A stretch of 64,000 nt of DNA from Candidatus Gastranaerophilales bacterium (GTDB taxonomy: Bacteria; Cyanobacteriota; Vampirovibrionia; Gastranaerophilales; Gastranaerophilaceae). The position numbers and the translations under genes were made by a program. Location: contig CALUTP010000019.1 in the NCBI GenBank assembly GCA_944323725.1, positions 62,001 through 126,000 of the forward strand. Direction: 5' to 3'. How positions within the stretch are numbered: the first letter of the stretch is position 1; each line of letters starts with the position of its first letter. A model generated the notes under the pieces. It was not told where the DNA came from and ran no database searches. It saw nothing but the letters and a program-made list of their open reading frames with translations. Below are positions 36,019 to 44,650 of this stretch, piece by piece.

Positions 36019-36836
36019 TGACAGTAACATTAAAAAAAGAAACTCAAATAACTGGTAATGGTTTGATGAAAAACAAACCGTGTACTGTTAAATTTTTTCC
36101 ATCAGATACTGGTAAAATAAGATATTTTGTATCAGGTGAAGAATTTACCGCAGACGTCGATAATGTAATTTCAACTGAGCATTGTGTAGTATTAGGCAAA
36201 AATAAAGCTAAGGCAATGCTCACAGAACATTTAACTGCAGCATTAGCATTTTGCGGAATAGACTCAATTGATATATGTATGGATGAAATGGAAGTCCCTG
36301 CACTTGACGGGAGTTCTAAACAATGGGTTGAGCTTTTTAAGGAAACAGGAATTGAAAAACCGCTTTTATATAAACCAAAGCAATATACTGTATCAGAACC
36401 GGTATATTATTTGAATGGAAAAACAAGTCTTGTAATATTACCTGATGATGAATTATTTATTTCATATGCAGTAAATTATAATCATCCAGAGCTGACAAGA
36501 CGATGGGTGAATTACAACCCTAAAAATCCTGAAGAGATAATCGAAGCAAGAACATTCGGATTTTATAAAGATTTAAGGAAATTTCAAATGTTCGGATTTG
36601 CACAGGGAGTAACAATAGAAAATACTGTGGGATTAAAAGATGAAGGGTACACGACAGAATTAAGAAGTGAAATGGAGCCTATTAAACATAAAATACTTGA
36701 TTTGATTGGAGATTTATACCTTACAGGAATAAATCCGCTTAATCTGAAGTGCCGAATTCTAGCAAAAGAAGCCGGTCATGCTGTACATTTAAAAGTTGCT
36801 AAAAAATTAAAAGAGAAATTAATAGAAATAAAATAA
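36018..36836 (+). CDS. lpxC: UDP-3-O-acyl-N-acetylglucosamine deacetylase
   Basis: Committed, zinc-dependent step of lipid A synthesis. 272 residues, a little short against about 300 for E. coli. Metal and catalytic residues are present: EHLTAALAFCGID (first His), HKILDLIGDLYLTG (second His and Asp) and AGHAVHLKV (catalytic His). ARTFGFYKDL is the conserved loop between. Translationally coupled to lpxD through a one-base overlap. Confidence 0.95.
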   Translation: MTVTLKKETQITGNGLMKNKPCTVKFFPSDTGKIRYFVSGEEFTADVDNVISTEHCVVLGKNKAKAMLTEHLTAALAFCGIDSIDICMDEMEVPALDGSSKQWVELFKETGIEKPLLYKPKQYTVSEPVYYLNGKTSLVILPDDELFISYAVNYNHPELTRRWVNYNPKNPEEIIEARTFGFYKDLRKFQMFGFAQGVTIENTVGLKDEGYTTELRSEMEPIKHKILDLIGDLYLTGINPLNLKCRILAKEAGHAVHLKVAKKLKEKLIEIK

Positions 36837-36847
36837 GGAGAATATAA

Positions 36848-37288
36848 ATGACAGAAGAAATATTAAGCTTTGATACTATTGAAATTATGGAAATGATTCC
36901 ACACCGTTTTCCATTTTTACTAGTAGATAGAATCACAGAATGCATACCAGGAAAATATGCAAAAGGTTACAAAAATTTGACCATGAATGAACAATTTTTC
37001 CAAGGACATTTTCCAGGTAATCCAATTATGCCTGGAGTATTACAATTAGAAGCAATGGCACAATGTTCAGCTCCAATATTAATGACAATGCCTGAATTTA
37101 AAGGAAAATTAACTCTATACGCCGGAGTTGACGGAGTAAGATTTAAAAATATCGTAAGACCGGGCGACAGATTTGATATGGAAGTCGAATTAACAAAAGT
37201 AAAAGGCCCTGTGTGCAAAGCTCACGGAAAAGGCTCAGTAGACGGAAAAATTTGTGTCGAAGCTGATATGACTTTTGCGTTAAAGTAA
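36848..37288 (+). CDS. fabZ: 3-hydroxyacyl-ACP dehydratase FabZ
   Basis: Hot-dog fold dehydratase of fatty acid elongation that draws on the same 3-hydroxyacyl-ACP pool as LpxD. 146 residues. PHRFPFLLVDRI near residue 20 and the active-site GHFPGNPIMPGVLQLEAMAQ near 60 (catalytic His and Glu) are unmistakable. AAGGAG lies eight bases before the ATG. Last gene of the rfaE2-lpxD-lpxC-fabZ unit, ended by a strong terminator. Confidence 0.97.
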   Translation: MTEEILSFDTIEIMEMIPHRFPFLLVDRITECIPGKYAKGYKNLTMNEQFFQGHFPGNPIMPGVLQLEAMAQCSAPILMTMPEFKGKLTLYAGVDGVRFKNIVRPGDRFDMEVELTKVKGPVCKAHGKGSVDGKICVEADMTFALK

Positions 37289-37304
37289 ATAATATCAATA
37301 ATTA

Positions 37305-37352
37305 GCAAAAAAATCCTTTCACTTGTTTTATTTAGATGAAAGGATTTTTTGC
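37305..37352 (+). terminator. Rho-independent terminator after fabZ; its 3' arm carries the next gene's ribosome site
   Basis: AAATCCTTTCA (ending 37321) pairs with TGAAAGGATTT (from 37337) and the stem extends through A/T runs to GC/GC. AAAGGA in the 3' arm (37339-37344) lies eight bases before ATG 37353, so folding of the hairpin would hide the ribosome site of the downstream gene in read-through mRNA. Confidence 0.85.
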
Positions 37353-39011
37353 ATGCAAGTTAATAAAATATCACTTATAAATATACACTCAACAACAATT
37401 AGACAAAATCAAAATCAAGAAAATCAAACTAAAAATAATACAAAAAAACGTCTACCACTTCCAAGTACTACACAATATTTAGCATTCACAGGCGGATACA
37501 GCCTTGACCTTGCAAGTACCATAAAAAATTTAGATAAACTTGCACAGAAAAAATCAAACGTATATCCCCCTCAAATTCGAGAATGGGCAGGAATTATATT
37601 AGAAGAAGGTAACAAAACAAAAGATACCTTAATTAGCATTCATAAAAAGTTTTATGAAAGTCTTAAAGAATGCTTTTCTCTGGAAGAAGCAAAGGCCAAA
37701 TTTCCTGAATTTAAAGATGTAATCCCATCATCTCAAGTTAAATATCAAGAAGACAGTTTTCTTGGAGATGTCGCTCAAGGGAAATTAGAATACTTTGACA
37801 AAGATGAAGACCTATCATTACAACTCATAAAACTCTATTGGGGAGAAGGGTTTTCAATTAATGATTTAAGAAAATACGCACAAGGTAAAGATATAAGCTA
37901 TGCAATGCGAAAACTTCAAATTCCTTTCACTGATCCGACTTATGGAAGGATTTTAAAACTTTCCGACCCAGAATATAATGAGCGTCTAACTAGAGAAATG
38001 ACAGCAAAAAGGTTAGAGACCATAGATAGAAGGGCTCAAGAATCCTCTGGAGAACCTGTATATATAAAACGCGGGTCATTATCTGCAGAACACAAACAAC
38101 ATATATCAGAAGGTCTGAAAAAGTACTATGAAGAAAATCCCCAAGCTATATATAATCTTTCTGAACGACAAAGACAATTCTATGAAGAAAATCCTGACAG
38201 GGCAAATATTTTAAGCAGAGTCGCTACAAAAGCTTGGTATATATTTGGTGCTGATAAAATAAAAGCAGCAATGTCTACTTTTATGAAAAGACAGGGAATA
38301 AAGACTTTTGATATATCTAAACTTGAAACTCCTTTAGCTTTTACAAAAGAAGAAAGTCATGCGTTAAAAAAATTCTGGGCAGAAAATGAATGGGCGAAAA
38401 AATCTTTTTCAAAAAACATGTCATACGCTTGGAAAAAAGTTAAAGAAGAACAAAATATTATTTATGATGTAAGAGTTGCCCCAAAAGGTTATATAAATAA
38501 ATTAATAAAATGGGCGCAAAGTCAAAATTACGACATTAAAGAAACTGATTTTGTCGGGAAATTTGATCCTAATGGAGGGGCTAAAAATTACCTAAAATCT
38601 GATTTAAGCAGATATTCCAGAGAATTTATAGACAGCCAGGATAACGAAAGTACCGTAATGGCAAATACATTCTTCTTGGCTTTACTAAACATCAATCGGG
38701 AAATTTCTAAAATGGATTTATCTAAAGTTGACAAAAAAACAAAAGAATTATGCAAAGCTATCCAAAGAATAATTAAAGAATCACTATTTCAAGATCCTAA
38801 CCTACCATTTGAAAAGAATCAATTTAGAGTGCTTGACGCAAATGAAGCTCAAGGAATATACGGAATTTTACGGAATTCATGTTTAGAAAACTTTAACCCT
38901 AAATTTGCAAATATATTTGAAAAGCATATGGATAAAGCCTATGAGTATGTTTCAAAAAATTACAAAACAGGTGTCCCGATAAGCATGAACCCTTATGGAA
39001 TGGATATTTAA
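37353..39011 (+). CDS. Large hypothetical protein of lineage-specific type
   Basis: 552 residues, no known function. N-terminus MQVNKISLINI, a polar linker, then TQYLAFTGGYSLDLASTIKN, which I recall from proteins of Gastranaerophilales. The middle has a helix-turn-helix-like stretch (LYWGEGFSINDLRKYAQG, about 178-195) and, near 248-300, two copies of a motif ending YYEENPQ / FYEENPD; the first, LSAEHKQHISEGLKKYYEEN, resembles the NUMOD3 DNA-binding motif of homing endonucleases. No nuclease motif is visible. It has no signal peptide. The ATG follows a terminator whose arm holds its ribosome site; an earlier in-frame ATG at 37323 is inside the hairpin. Its stop codon interlocks with that of exbD on the other strand. 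Confidence 0.7.
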   Translation: MQVNKISLINIHSTTIRQNQNQENQTKNNTKKRLPLPSTTQYLAFTGGYSLDLASTIKNLDKLAQKKSNVYPPQIREWAGIILEEGNKTKDTLISIHKKFYESLKECFSLEEAKAKFPEFKDVIPSSQVKYQEDSFLGDVAQGKLEYFDKDEDLSLQLIKLYWGEGFSINDLRKYAQGKDISYAMRKLQIPFTDPTYGRILKLSDPEYNERLTREMTAKRLETIDRRAQESSGEPVYIKRGSLSAEHKQHISEGLKKYYEENPQAIYNLSERQRQFYEENPDRANILSRVATKAWYIFGADKIKAAMSTFMKRQGIKTFDISKLETPLAFTKEESHALKKFWAENEWAKKSFSKNMSYAWKKVKEEQNIIYDVRVAPKGYINKLIKWAQSQNYDIKETDFVGKFDPNGGAKNYLKSDLSRYSREFIDSQDNESTVMANTFFLALLNINREISKMDLSKVDKKTKELCKAIQRIIKESLFQDPNLPFEKNQFRVLDANEAQGIYGILRNSCLENFNPKFANIFEKHMDKAYEYVSKNYKTGVPISMNPYGMDI

Positions 39012-39391
39012 CCTTCAGTAACTGATATACTTGTAATACCTGAATTGCGAGCACTATCCATTAGTTTAACGACAGCACCATGAGTAGCATCTCCGTCAGT
39101 TTGAATCATCATTCCATCAGGATAATCTTTTGCTTGGGATTTTAATACATTATCAAGTTCTGATACTAAGACCTCCTGCCCATCAATATAATATTTATTA
39201 TCAGAAGAAACAGATACAGTTAAAATTTTCGTATCTTTACTTGCCTGCTCCTGAGCAACATTTTCTGGAACTGTAAGATTTAAGCCCTGTTGATCAAGCA
39301 AAGGAGCTATTACCATCATTATAATTAATAGCACTAGAAAAATATCAGTTAACGGAGTTATATTTATATCACTGAAAGTATCTCTATTCAT
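39008..39391 (-). CDS. exbD: ExbD/TolR-family energy transducer, second copy
   Basis: 127 residues. A single membrane helix near the N-terminus carries the family's essential Asp (ITPLTDIFLVLLIIMMVIAP), followed by a periplasmic domain. It works with ExbB as the proton-driven motor for TonB. The preceding gene encodes a close paralogue, so the complex may be heteromeric. Start ATG 39391; last gene of the six-gene unit. Its TAA and the TAA of the convergent gene share the bases TTAA. Confidence 0.92.
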   Translation of the reverse strand: MNRDTFSDINITPLTDIFLVLLIIMMVIAPLLDQQGLNLTVPENVAQEQASKDTKILTVSVSSDNKYYIDGQEVLVSELDNVLKSQAKDYPDGMMIQTDGDATHGAVVKLMDSARNSGITSISVTEG

Positions 39392-39394
39392 AAT

Positions 39395-39853
39395 TTACGC
39401 TCCTTGCTTATTTGAATTAGTTTTTAATTCTTTTTGTTCTTTCTTTGTAAGCGGTTCACCTGCAACTATAAGTTTTTTAAATTCAGCATCCTGAGCAGCA
39501 TTCATAACTTTCATTATCTCAGAACTTTTAACATTTTCATCAGCTTTTACAACGACCTCAGGCTTTTCTAATGAAGGTTTTAATGCTACTAGCTCATCTA
39601 TTAATGAATCAGGATTAATTTCTTTACCGTTAATATACATTAAACCTTCTTTAGTAATAGATACAGTAGCATTTTTTTGTTCAATAGATACCCCGCTGTT
39701 AATTTCAGGAATGGTTATTGCATTATCCATAGACTGAAATGTAGGAGCAACAACCATCATTATTATTAACAGTACCAAAAATATATCCGTAAGCGGAGTG
39801 ATATTTATTTCTGTAAATGCTTTATTTTTTTTATTTGATGAACTAAATGCCAT
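39395..39853 (-). CDS. exbD: ExbD/TolR-family energy transducer, first copy
   Basis: 152 residues. The N-terminal helix INITPLTDIFLVLLIIMMVV with its Asp is nearly identical to that of the neighbour, while the periplasmic part differs and has a charged C-terminal extension (KKEQKELKTNSNKQ). Three bases separate it from the second exbD and 20 from exbB. Confidence 0.92.
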   Translation of the reverse strand: MAFSSSNKKNKAFTEINITPLTDIFLVLLIIMMVVAPTFQSMDNAITIPEINSGVSIEQKNATVSITKEGLMYINGKEINPDSLIDELVALKPSLEKPEVVVKADENVKSSEIMKVMNAAQDAEFKKLIVAGEPLTKKEQKELKTNSNKQGA

Positions 39854-39873
39854 TTTATATTATCCTTAATTAA

Positions 39874-40515
39874 TTACATAGAAGCACTAGAAGCAGGTTT
39901 AACTTCAGTTTCAGAATCAACAAAGCTCAAGAATAGCAGTTTGATTAACTGAAAATCATCGTCATATCTTTTTACAATGGACTGGAATGAATTGTAAAAA
40001 ACAACAGCTACAATCGCAACAATCAAACCAAAAGCTGTAGCAATCAATGCTGAGCCAATACCCATAGCTACTGCTGCTGATTGATTACCCTGAGTTGCCA
40101 AATCTTGGAAAGTATAAAGAATTCTTACAACAGTACCAAACAACCCTAAAAATGGAGCAACAGCACCTACAGTACCTAGAATTGTTAAATGACTCTCAAG
40201 CTTTCTAGTTGCGAGAGCTGCAGCAATATCGAAAGAACGAGAAAATCCATTTCGTTGTTCTGAAAAAATTCTCACAGCTTCTTCAGTCACTTCCCCAATT
40301 ACCCCTCCACAATTTACTGCTACATTTTGTGCAGCCTGAAGATTGTTTTTTGCTAATTCTTTTTGAATTTTTGGTATAAAAAGAACAATATCTCTTTTAT
40401 TCTTTTTATAAAATGCTGCTCTGTTGATTACAACAGCAACTACAAGTATTGAACATACCAAAATAGGTAGTAATACAGGCCAGTCCATTTTAATTGAGCT
40501 TAATAATAGTTCCAT
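39874..40515 (-). CDS. exbB: ExbB/TolQ-family proton channel subunit
   Basis: 213 residues with three membrane segments (about 13-32, 110-135, 155-180). The conserved second-third helix block is clear: HLTILGTVGAVAPFLGLFGT and GIGSALIATAFGLIVAI. Forms the ion channel around ExbD. GAGGAT precedes the ATG. Lies between tonB and the exbD pair. Confidence 0.93.
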   Translation of the reverse strand: MELLLSSIKMDWPVLLPILVCSILVVAVVINRAAFYKKNKRDIVLFIPKIQKELAKNNLQAAQNVAVNCGGVIGEVTEEAVRIFSEQRNGFSRSFDIAAALATRKLESHLTILGTVGAVAPFLGLFGTVVRILYTFQDLATQGNQSAAVAMGIGSALIATAFGLIVAIVAVVFYNSFQSIVKRYDDDFQLIKLLFLSFVDSETEVKPASSASM

Positions 40516-40556
40516 AATTTAATCCTCTTTATCTTGTGATACATTTATTTTTTATT

Positions 40557-41759
40557 TTAATATCCTGTTGCTCCAAATACGTTATAATCAAATGTAAATT
40601 GAATATCAATACTTGGGCCTTTATATTCTGCCGGAAGCGGTTTAAATGGAGCTGTAAGTTTTACTGCGTCTAAAGCCGCTTTATCTGCACTTGGCAATCC
40701 TGATGATTTAAACACACTGCAAGATAATAATCTGCCATCTTTTGCAATTTTGAATAATAAAACTACACGTTTACTTTCATTACCTTTTGGTGGATTCCAA
40801 TTAATTTTAATTCTACGTTGTAATTCTCTCATATAAGGACCAAAATCTGGTTCTCTTATAGTATCTATACCAGGTCTTCCATTTGGATTGCCCGGCCCTG
40901 GATTACCATACCCGCCTGAACCGCTACCGCCTGCTCTACCTAATTTAGATCCAGATCCAGAACCACCTGTAGGTGCTAATACCGGAGCAGGAGTGTACCT
41001 TCTACTTGAGCTTCCCCCGCCAGATGAACTGCCTTGAGCTAATTTACCAGAACCGCTTATAGGACCGGTTGAATATCTTCCCGCACTTGTTCCCCCTTTT
41101 GGCACTGGAACCTGAAAAGCTGAAGATGGCTTAGCTGCAGGTCTAGGTGTCATTGGAGGCTTTATAGAAGGCCTTGCAGTAGGAGGCTGCGGTTTTGCCT
41201 GCTGAGGTGCCTTTGGTGCTGGTGCTTGAGGCTTTTGTGGTTCAACCTTTTGTGGTTTTGTCGCTTGCTGCACCATCTGCTCAAATACATTTGGTTTAGG
41301 CTTTTGTACCTGTTTTTGTTGAACGGGTTTTGATACTGCTTTTGGAGCCGGTGTACTTGCTTGAGATTTTGCAGGTGCTGATGATGGTGCAGGAGAAGGC
41401 ATTGACACCTTTCTTGTAGGATCATGGTGCCCGCCTGCACGTGAATTCCTGTCTGCCCTATATGGCGTATTTTTATTTATAGGTGTATCTTCTTTATCTA
41501 CAAGTACAAATTCTATATCTTTCATTTTTGGCTGAGGTTTATCTACCGTAAAAATATGAATTCCTAGTAGTGTTAGAATCAACGAACACAGACAAAATAC
41601 AGCCACCACAGCAGGGTGAAGTAATGTAGATATTATCAAAGATTTTTTTAAAGAATCCTCTTCTTTTTCTCTGATTACAACAGGTGTCGTATATCCACTG
41701 ATTTCTTCAGTATCTTCATCTTCTATTAAATTGTCTGAATATTTTCCTAAGATTGACAT
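40557..41759 (-). CDS. tonB: TonB/TolA-type energy transducer
   Basis: 400 residues, long for TonB. A cytoplasmic N-terminal tail, one membrane helix (about residues 50-75), a Pro/Ala/Lys/Gln-rich linker (about 110-215), a Gly/Ser-rich stretch (about 230-290) and a C-terminal TonB-like domain (RIKINWNPPKG, SCSVFKSSGLPSADKAALDA). It carries energy from the inner-membrane motor to outer-membrane receptors. ATG 41759 is preferred over the in-frame TTG at 41801, which has no ribosome site; AGG lies seven bases before 41759. No TonB-dependent receptor is in this window, so a Tol-like role in envelope integrity is possible. Confidence 0.85.
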   Translation of the reverse strand: MSILGKYSDNLIEDEDTEEISGYTTPVVIREKEEDSLKKSLIISTLLHPAVVAVFCLCSLILTLLGIHIFTVDKPQPKMKDIEFVLVDKEDTPINKNTPYRADRNSRAGGHHDPTRKVSMPSPAPSSAPAKSQASTPAPKAVSKPVQQKQVQKPKPNVFEQMVQQATKPQKVEPQKPQAPAPKAPQQAKPQPPTARPSIKPPMTPRPAAKPSSAFQVPVPKGGTSAGRYSTGPISGSGKLAQGSSSGGGSSSRRYTPAPVLAPTGGSGSGSKLGRAGGSGSGGYGNPGPGNPNGRPGIDTIREPDFGPYMRELQRRIKINWNPPKGNESKRVVLLFKIAKDGRLLSCSVFKSSGLPSADKAALDAVKLTAPFKPLPAEYKGPSIDIQFTFDYNVFGATGY

Positions 41760-41845
41760 ATCTTTACCTATCAACAAAAATTTTTCAAATCTATTTTTCA
41801 AAATAATTTTATTTAAAATTTAAAATAAAATTATCACCCGATTTA

Positions 41846-42589
41846 CTAATAATTTGTATTATATATTGCTGGATTCACAGTAATCGGCTGTGTAAGAACT
41901 AAATCAATTCTTGAATTTACTGGAATTTCAACATTATCGCCTTTATCCCATAGAGATTTTACAAGCCCTCCTCCTGCACCAACAGCTGTGCCGAGAGCTG
42001 CACCCTTACCTACATTACCGCCTGCGAGAGCTCCAAACACTAGACCAGAGACAGCACCTGCTCCAGCTCCTACGGTTAAGTCTTTTGCATAGTCTTTAGT
42101 TACATCCATTTTTGTTCCGCCAATAAGTGTTCCTGAATTATCATCTGTTTTGATTACAGCTGAAATTGGAATCTGCACTCCATATGGGGTAACAATTTGC
42201 GTGAACCTTAATGTAAGTTTACCATTCATACTACCTCTTTTTGCCTTTGAGACTTCAAGTACATTTCCTGTTACAGAACTACCTGCAGGGGCAATTAAAT
42301 TATTATTATAATAAAAATCTGAACCTAGAACTAATGTAACATTTTGACCTAAAGTTAAAGTCTCTGAACTAAGAGGGGTAGTTACCACTGCTGCTATGCT
42401 TTGCCCAGCTGGAACTGTAACTACACTACCTTTAAGTGTTCCATTCCCTGTCATAGTTGGCTGATTATGATATGTTGGTTGATATGCAGGAGATTGAGTA
42501 TTTTGAGTGTAATTATAATTACCTGCAGCTAAAACAGCATTACTAGATAACAGCATAGCTGCTAGTATTATGTTTAAAAATTTTTTCAT
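41846..42589 (-). CDS. Secreted protein with VirB10-like strand pattern and glycine zipper
   Basis: 247 residues. Signal peptide about 1-22 (LAAMLLSSNAVLAAG). The core reads VTVPAGQSIAAVVTTPL, then LTLGQNVTLVLGSDFY, LIAPAGSSVTGNV, and LTLRFTQIVTPYGVQIPISA: the order of strands and turns recalls the barrel of VirB10/TrbI proteins. A Gly/Ala-rich zipper follows (GLVFGALAGGNVGKGAALG). It shares this pattern with the protein encoded next upstream. ATG 42589 has GAAGGG eight bases before it; the longer GTG form is rejected. Function unknown; the operon suggests the periplasm or outer membrane. Confidence 0.65.
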   Translation of the reverse strand: MKKFLNIILAAMLLSSNAVLAAGNYNYTQNTQSPAYQPTYHNQPTMTGNGTLKGSVVTVPAGQSIAAVVTTPLSSETLTLGQNVTLVLGSDFYYNNNLIAPAGSSVTGNVLEVSKAKRGSMNGKLTLRFTQIVTPYGVQIPISAVIKTDDNSGTLIGGTKMDVTKDYAKDLTVGAGAGAVSGLVFGALAGGNVGKGAALGTAVGAGGGLVKSLWDKGDNVEIPVNSRIDLVLTQPITVNPAIYNTNY

Positions 42590-42657
42590 ATTGTTTCCCT
42601 TCTTCACTTACGATTGAGTTGTTTGATAATAACATTTTATTGATAATTTATCATTTG

Positions 42658-43278
42658 TCAATTTGTTAAGGTGTGTGTTATGTAAGCAGTATCTGTCAGT
42701 ATAATAAGTCTGTCTTCACCAGATTTTATTACAGTATGTTCTCCAACTTTTCTTGCTCTTCCTGGACGGATTTGCAAAGTTGTATTATTACCAATTTTAC
42801 TCTGATAATGAGGCATTTTAACCCATTCTGCAGGAGCTGACATCTCTCCCCCGATTAGATTATTATTAGACGTGTAGATATATGCCTTTAGGGGAAGTTC
42901 AAATCCATCTGGCAATATCATTTTGGAAATTTTTATTATCATAGAAGCATTTGTACCTACAACTGGTTCATTAAGTTTTTCTATATATCCATAAAACTCT
43001 GTATTTTGAGGTATTACATTTACATCCTGCATATATAAATCATTAGTTGAAGTAAATCTTACTTTATAACCTACAGGACAATACTGAGTAGATATTTCTT
43101 GAGCACTTACGACTGGAATAAATGTACCAGCAGGTACTTCTACTTCATTATAGCCTCTCATATCCAATTTTACATTTTCAACAGTCTGAACATCAGCAGG
43201 AGTTTCTTCCGCCATTGCCTTAAACGGTATAAAGCTCATAATCCCCGCTAATATAATTATTAAATATAAATTTTTCAT
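42658..43278 (-). CDS. Secreted protein, paralogue of the next gene product
   Basis: 206 residues with a signal peptide (about 1-23, ending FKAMAEE). Parallel to its neighbour: EVPAGTFIPVVSAQEIS, YKVRFTSTNDLYMQDVN, VIPQNTEFYGYIEKL, and ISKMILPDGFELPLKAYI. It lacks the glycine zipper. First gene of the six-gene tonB-exbB-exbD unit; no Shine-Dalgarno, but a TATAAT six bases before the ATG. Confidence 0.65.
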   Translation of the reverse strand: MKNLYLIIILAGIMSFIPFKAMAEETPADVQTVENVKLDMRGYNEVEVPAGTFIPVVSAQEISTQYCPVGYKVRFTSTNDLYMQDVNVIPQNTEFYGYIEKLNEPVVGTNASMIIKISKMILPDGFELPLKAYIYTSNNNLIGGEMSAPAEWVKMPHYQSKIGNNTTLQIRPGRARKVGEHTVIKSGEDRLIILTDTAYITHTLTN

Positions 43279-43290
43279 ATGAATATTATA
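43279..43290 (-). promoter_or_regulatory. -10 box of the tonB operon, leaderless configuration
   Basis: On the minus strand TATAAT (43290-43285) then six bases (ATTCAT) then ATG 43278. No ribosome site precedes the ATG. Confidence 0.6.
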
Positions 43291-43343
43291 ACATTTTTTT
43301 TTAAAATTACAATAAAGATATAAACATAAATTCTTTTTTTGTG

Positions 43344-43349
43344 TATAAT
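43344..43349 (+). promoter_or_regulatory. -10 box of trpS
   Basis: TATAAT 24 bases before ATG 43373, followed by a normal leader holding AAGGAG. It is back to back with the leaderless -10 of the tonB operon (54 bases apart). Confidence 0.5.
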
Positions 43350-43372
43350 TACAAGAAAAAGGAGCAAAAGTA

Positions 43373-44374
43373 ATGAAAGAGAGAATAGTATCAGGAATGC
43401 GCCCAACAGGGAAATTACATTTAGGACACTACCTTGGGGTTATTCAAAACTGGGTGGAATTGCAACATAAATATGAAAGCTTTTTCTTTGTTGCAGACTG
43501 GCACGCTCTCACTACCAAATATGACAAGACTGAAAATCTAAAAAATGATGTAATTGATGTTGCAATAGATTGGCTTGCATCTGGAATTGATCCTGATATT
43601 TCAACTATTTACGTACAATCTTTAATACCTGAAATTGCGGAATTAAATGTTTACCTAGGAATGGTCACCCCGCAAAATTGGGTGGAACGGGATCCGACCT
43701 TAAAAGATATGGCTAAAATTTTAAGAACTAAAGAAGGACAAAACTCTCAAATCAGTTATGGACTTATGGGTTACCCGGTTTTAATGAGTGCTGATATTAT
43801 GATGATGAATGCAACTCATGTTCCTGTTGGAATTGATCAGGTTGCACATATTGAAATTACAAGAGACATAGCAAGAAGATTCAATAATATATATAAAACA
43901 GACTTTTTCAACGAAGCAAAGCCTTTATTAAATAACTGTTCACTTATCTGCGGACTTGACGGAAATAAAATGGGTAAATCCTTCCAAAACGACATAAAAA
44001 TTTCCGACACAGAAGAAGTTACTGCAAAAAAAATTATGACAGCAATCACAGACAGAAGCAGACTTAGAAAAACTGATTTAGGACATCCTGATGAATGTGA
44101 AGTAGCATTCAAATACTGGCAAATTTTTGGTAAAGAAGAACAAATTGAAAAAGTTAAATGTGAATGTGAAAAAGGAGAACGCGGTTGCGCTGATTGCAAA
44201 AGACAATTGGGAGCTCTAATTAATGAAAAATTCAAAGAAATTAGAGAAAAACGCCGTTACTACGAAACCCATATTGATGAAGTTAAAGACATTTTAAATG
44301 AAGGGTCAAAAAAAGCAAGAATTGAAGCTCAAAAAGTTCTCAACAACATTAGAAGACTTGTAAATATGTATTAA
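43373..44374 (+). CDS. trpS: Tryptophan--tRNA ligase
   Basis: Class I synthetase that charges tRNA-Trp. 333 residues. GMRPTGKLHLGHYLG at the start contains HLGH (16-19), and NKMGKS (about 198-203) is the KMSKS-loop variant KMGKS. A CECEKGERGCADC segment near residue 265 could be a metal knuckle. AAGGAG is eight bases before the ATG. Monocistronic. Confidence 0.96.
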   Translation: MKERIVSGMRPTGKLHLGHYLGVIQNWVELQHKYESFFFVADWHALTTKYDKTENLKNDVIDVAIDWLASGIDPDISTIYVQSLIPEIAELNVYLGMVTPQNWVERDPTLKDMAKILRTKEGQNSQISYGLMGYPVLMSADIMMMNATHVPVGIDQVAHIEITRDIARRFNNIYKTDFFNEAKPLLNNCSLICGLDGNKMGKSFQNDIKISDTEEVTAKKIMTAITDRSRLRKTDLGHPDECEVAFKYWQIFGKEEQIEKVKCECEKGERGCADCKRQLGALINEKFKEIREKRRYYETHIDEVKDILNEGSKKARIEAQKVLNNIRRLVNMY

Positions 44375-44520
44375 ATAAAAAGGTCTTATATAACCGCTTT
44401 TTAAAAAGAAAAATAGCCGTCTTTTGAACGGCCATCTCAATTTGTAAAAGGTTAGTGTGTAGGAGAAAATAAAGAAAATGGTTATATTAAATCTATGCCA
44501 CGCGAAATTGTATATATAAC

Positions 44521-44553
44521 ATATCTTTAATATATCTTTTACATATCTTAATA
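44521..44553 (+). repeat. Three tandem 11-bp repeats upstream of lptB
   Basis: ATATCTTTAAT, ATATCTTTTAC and ATATCTTAATA follow one another without a gap, about one helical turn each, 98 bases before lptB. Such spacing is typical of OmpR/PhoB-type response-regulator sites. It lies in the 276-base gap between trpS and lptB, which otherwise holds a small GCCGT/ACGGC hairpin (about 44415-44431) and a probable lptB promoter (TTGCAA, 16 bases, TAAAAT) shortly before the gene. Confidence 0.5.
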
Positions 44554-44650
44554 ATATAAAACTTTGTTTTTTTAATGGCTTACAAACTATAACTAACTTG
44601 CAATATAATTATTTTTCGATAAAATATTCATTAAGGATAAAGGGGAAGCA

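Noticed and set aside
44412-44435. Terminator after trpS (GCCGT/ACGGC hairpin)
   Set aside because: No T-run follows on the plus strand; it looks more like a terminator on the minus strand, where no gene feeds it. Left as a hairpin note only.
44480-44516. Twelve-codon leader peptide (MVILNLCHAKLYI) in the trpS-lptB gap
   Set aside because: AGGAG is about 12 bases from the ATG and there is no attenuator hairpin or regulatory codon run; too short to support.
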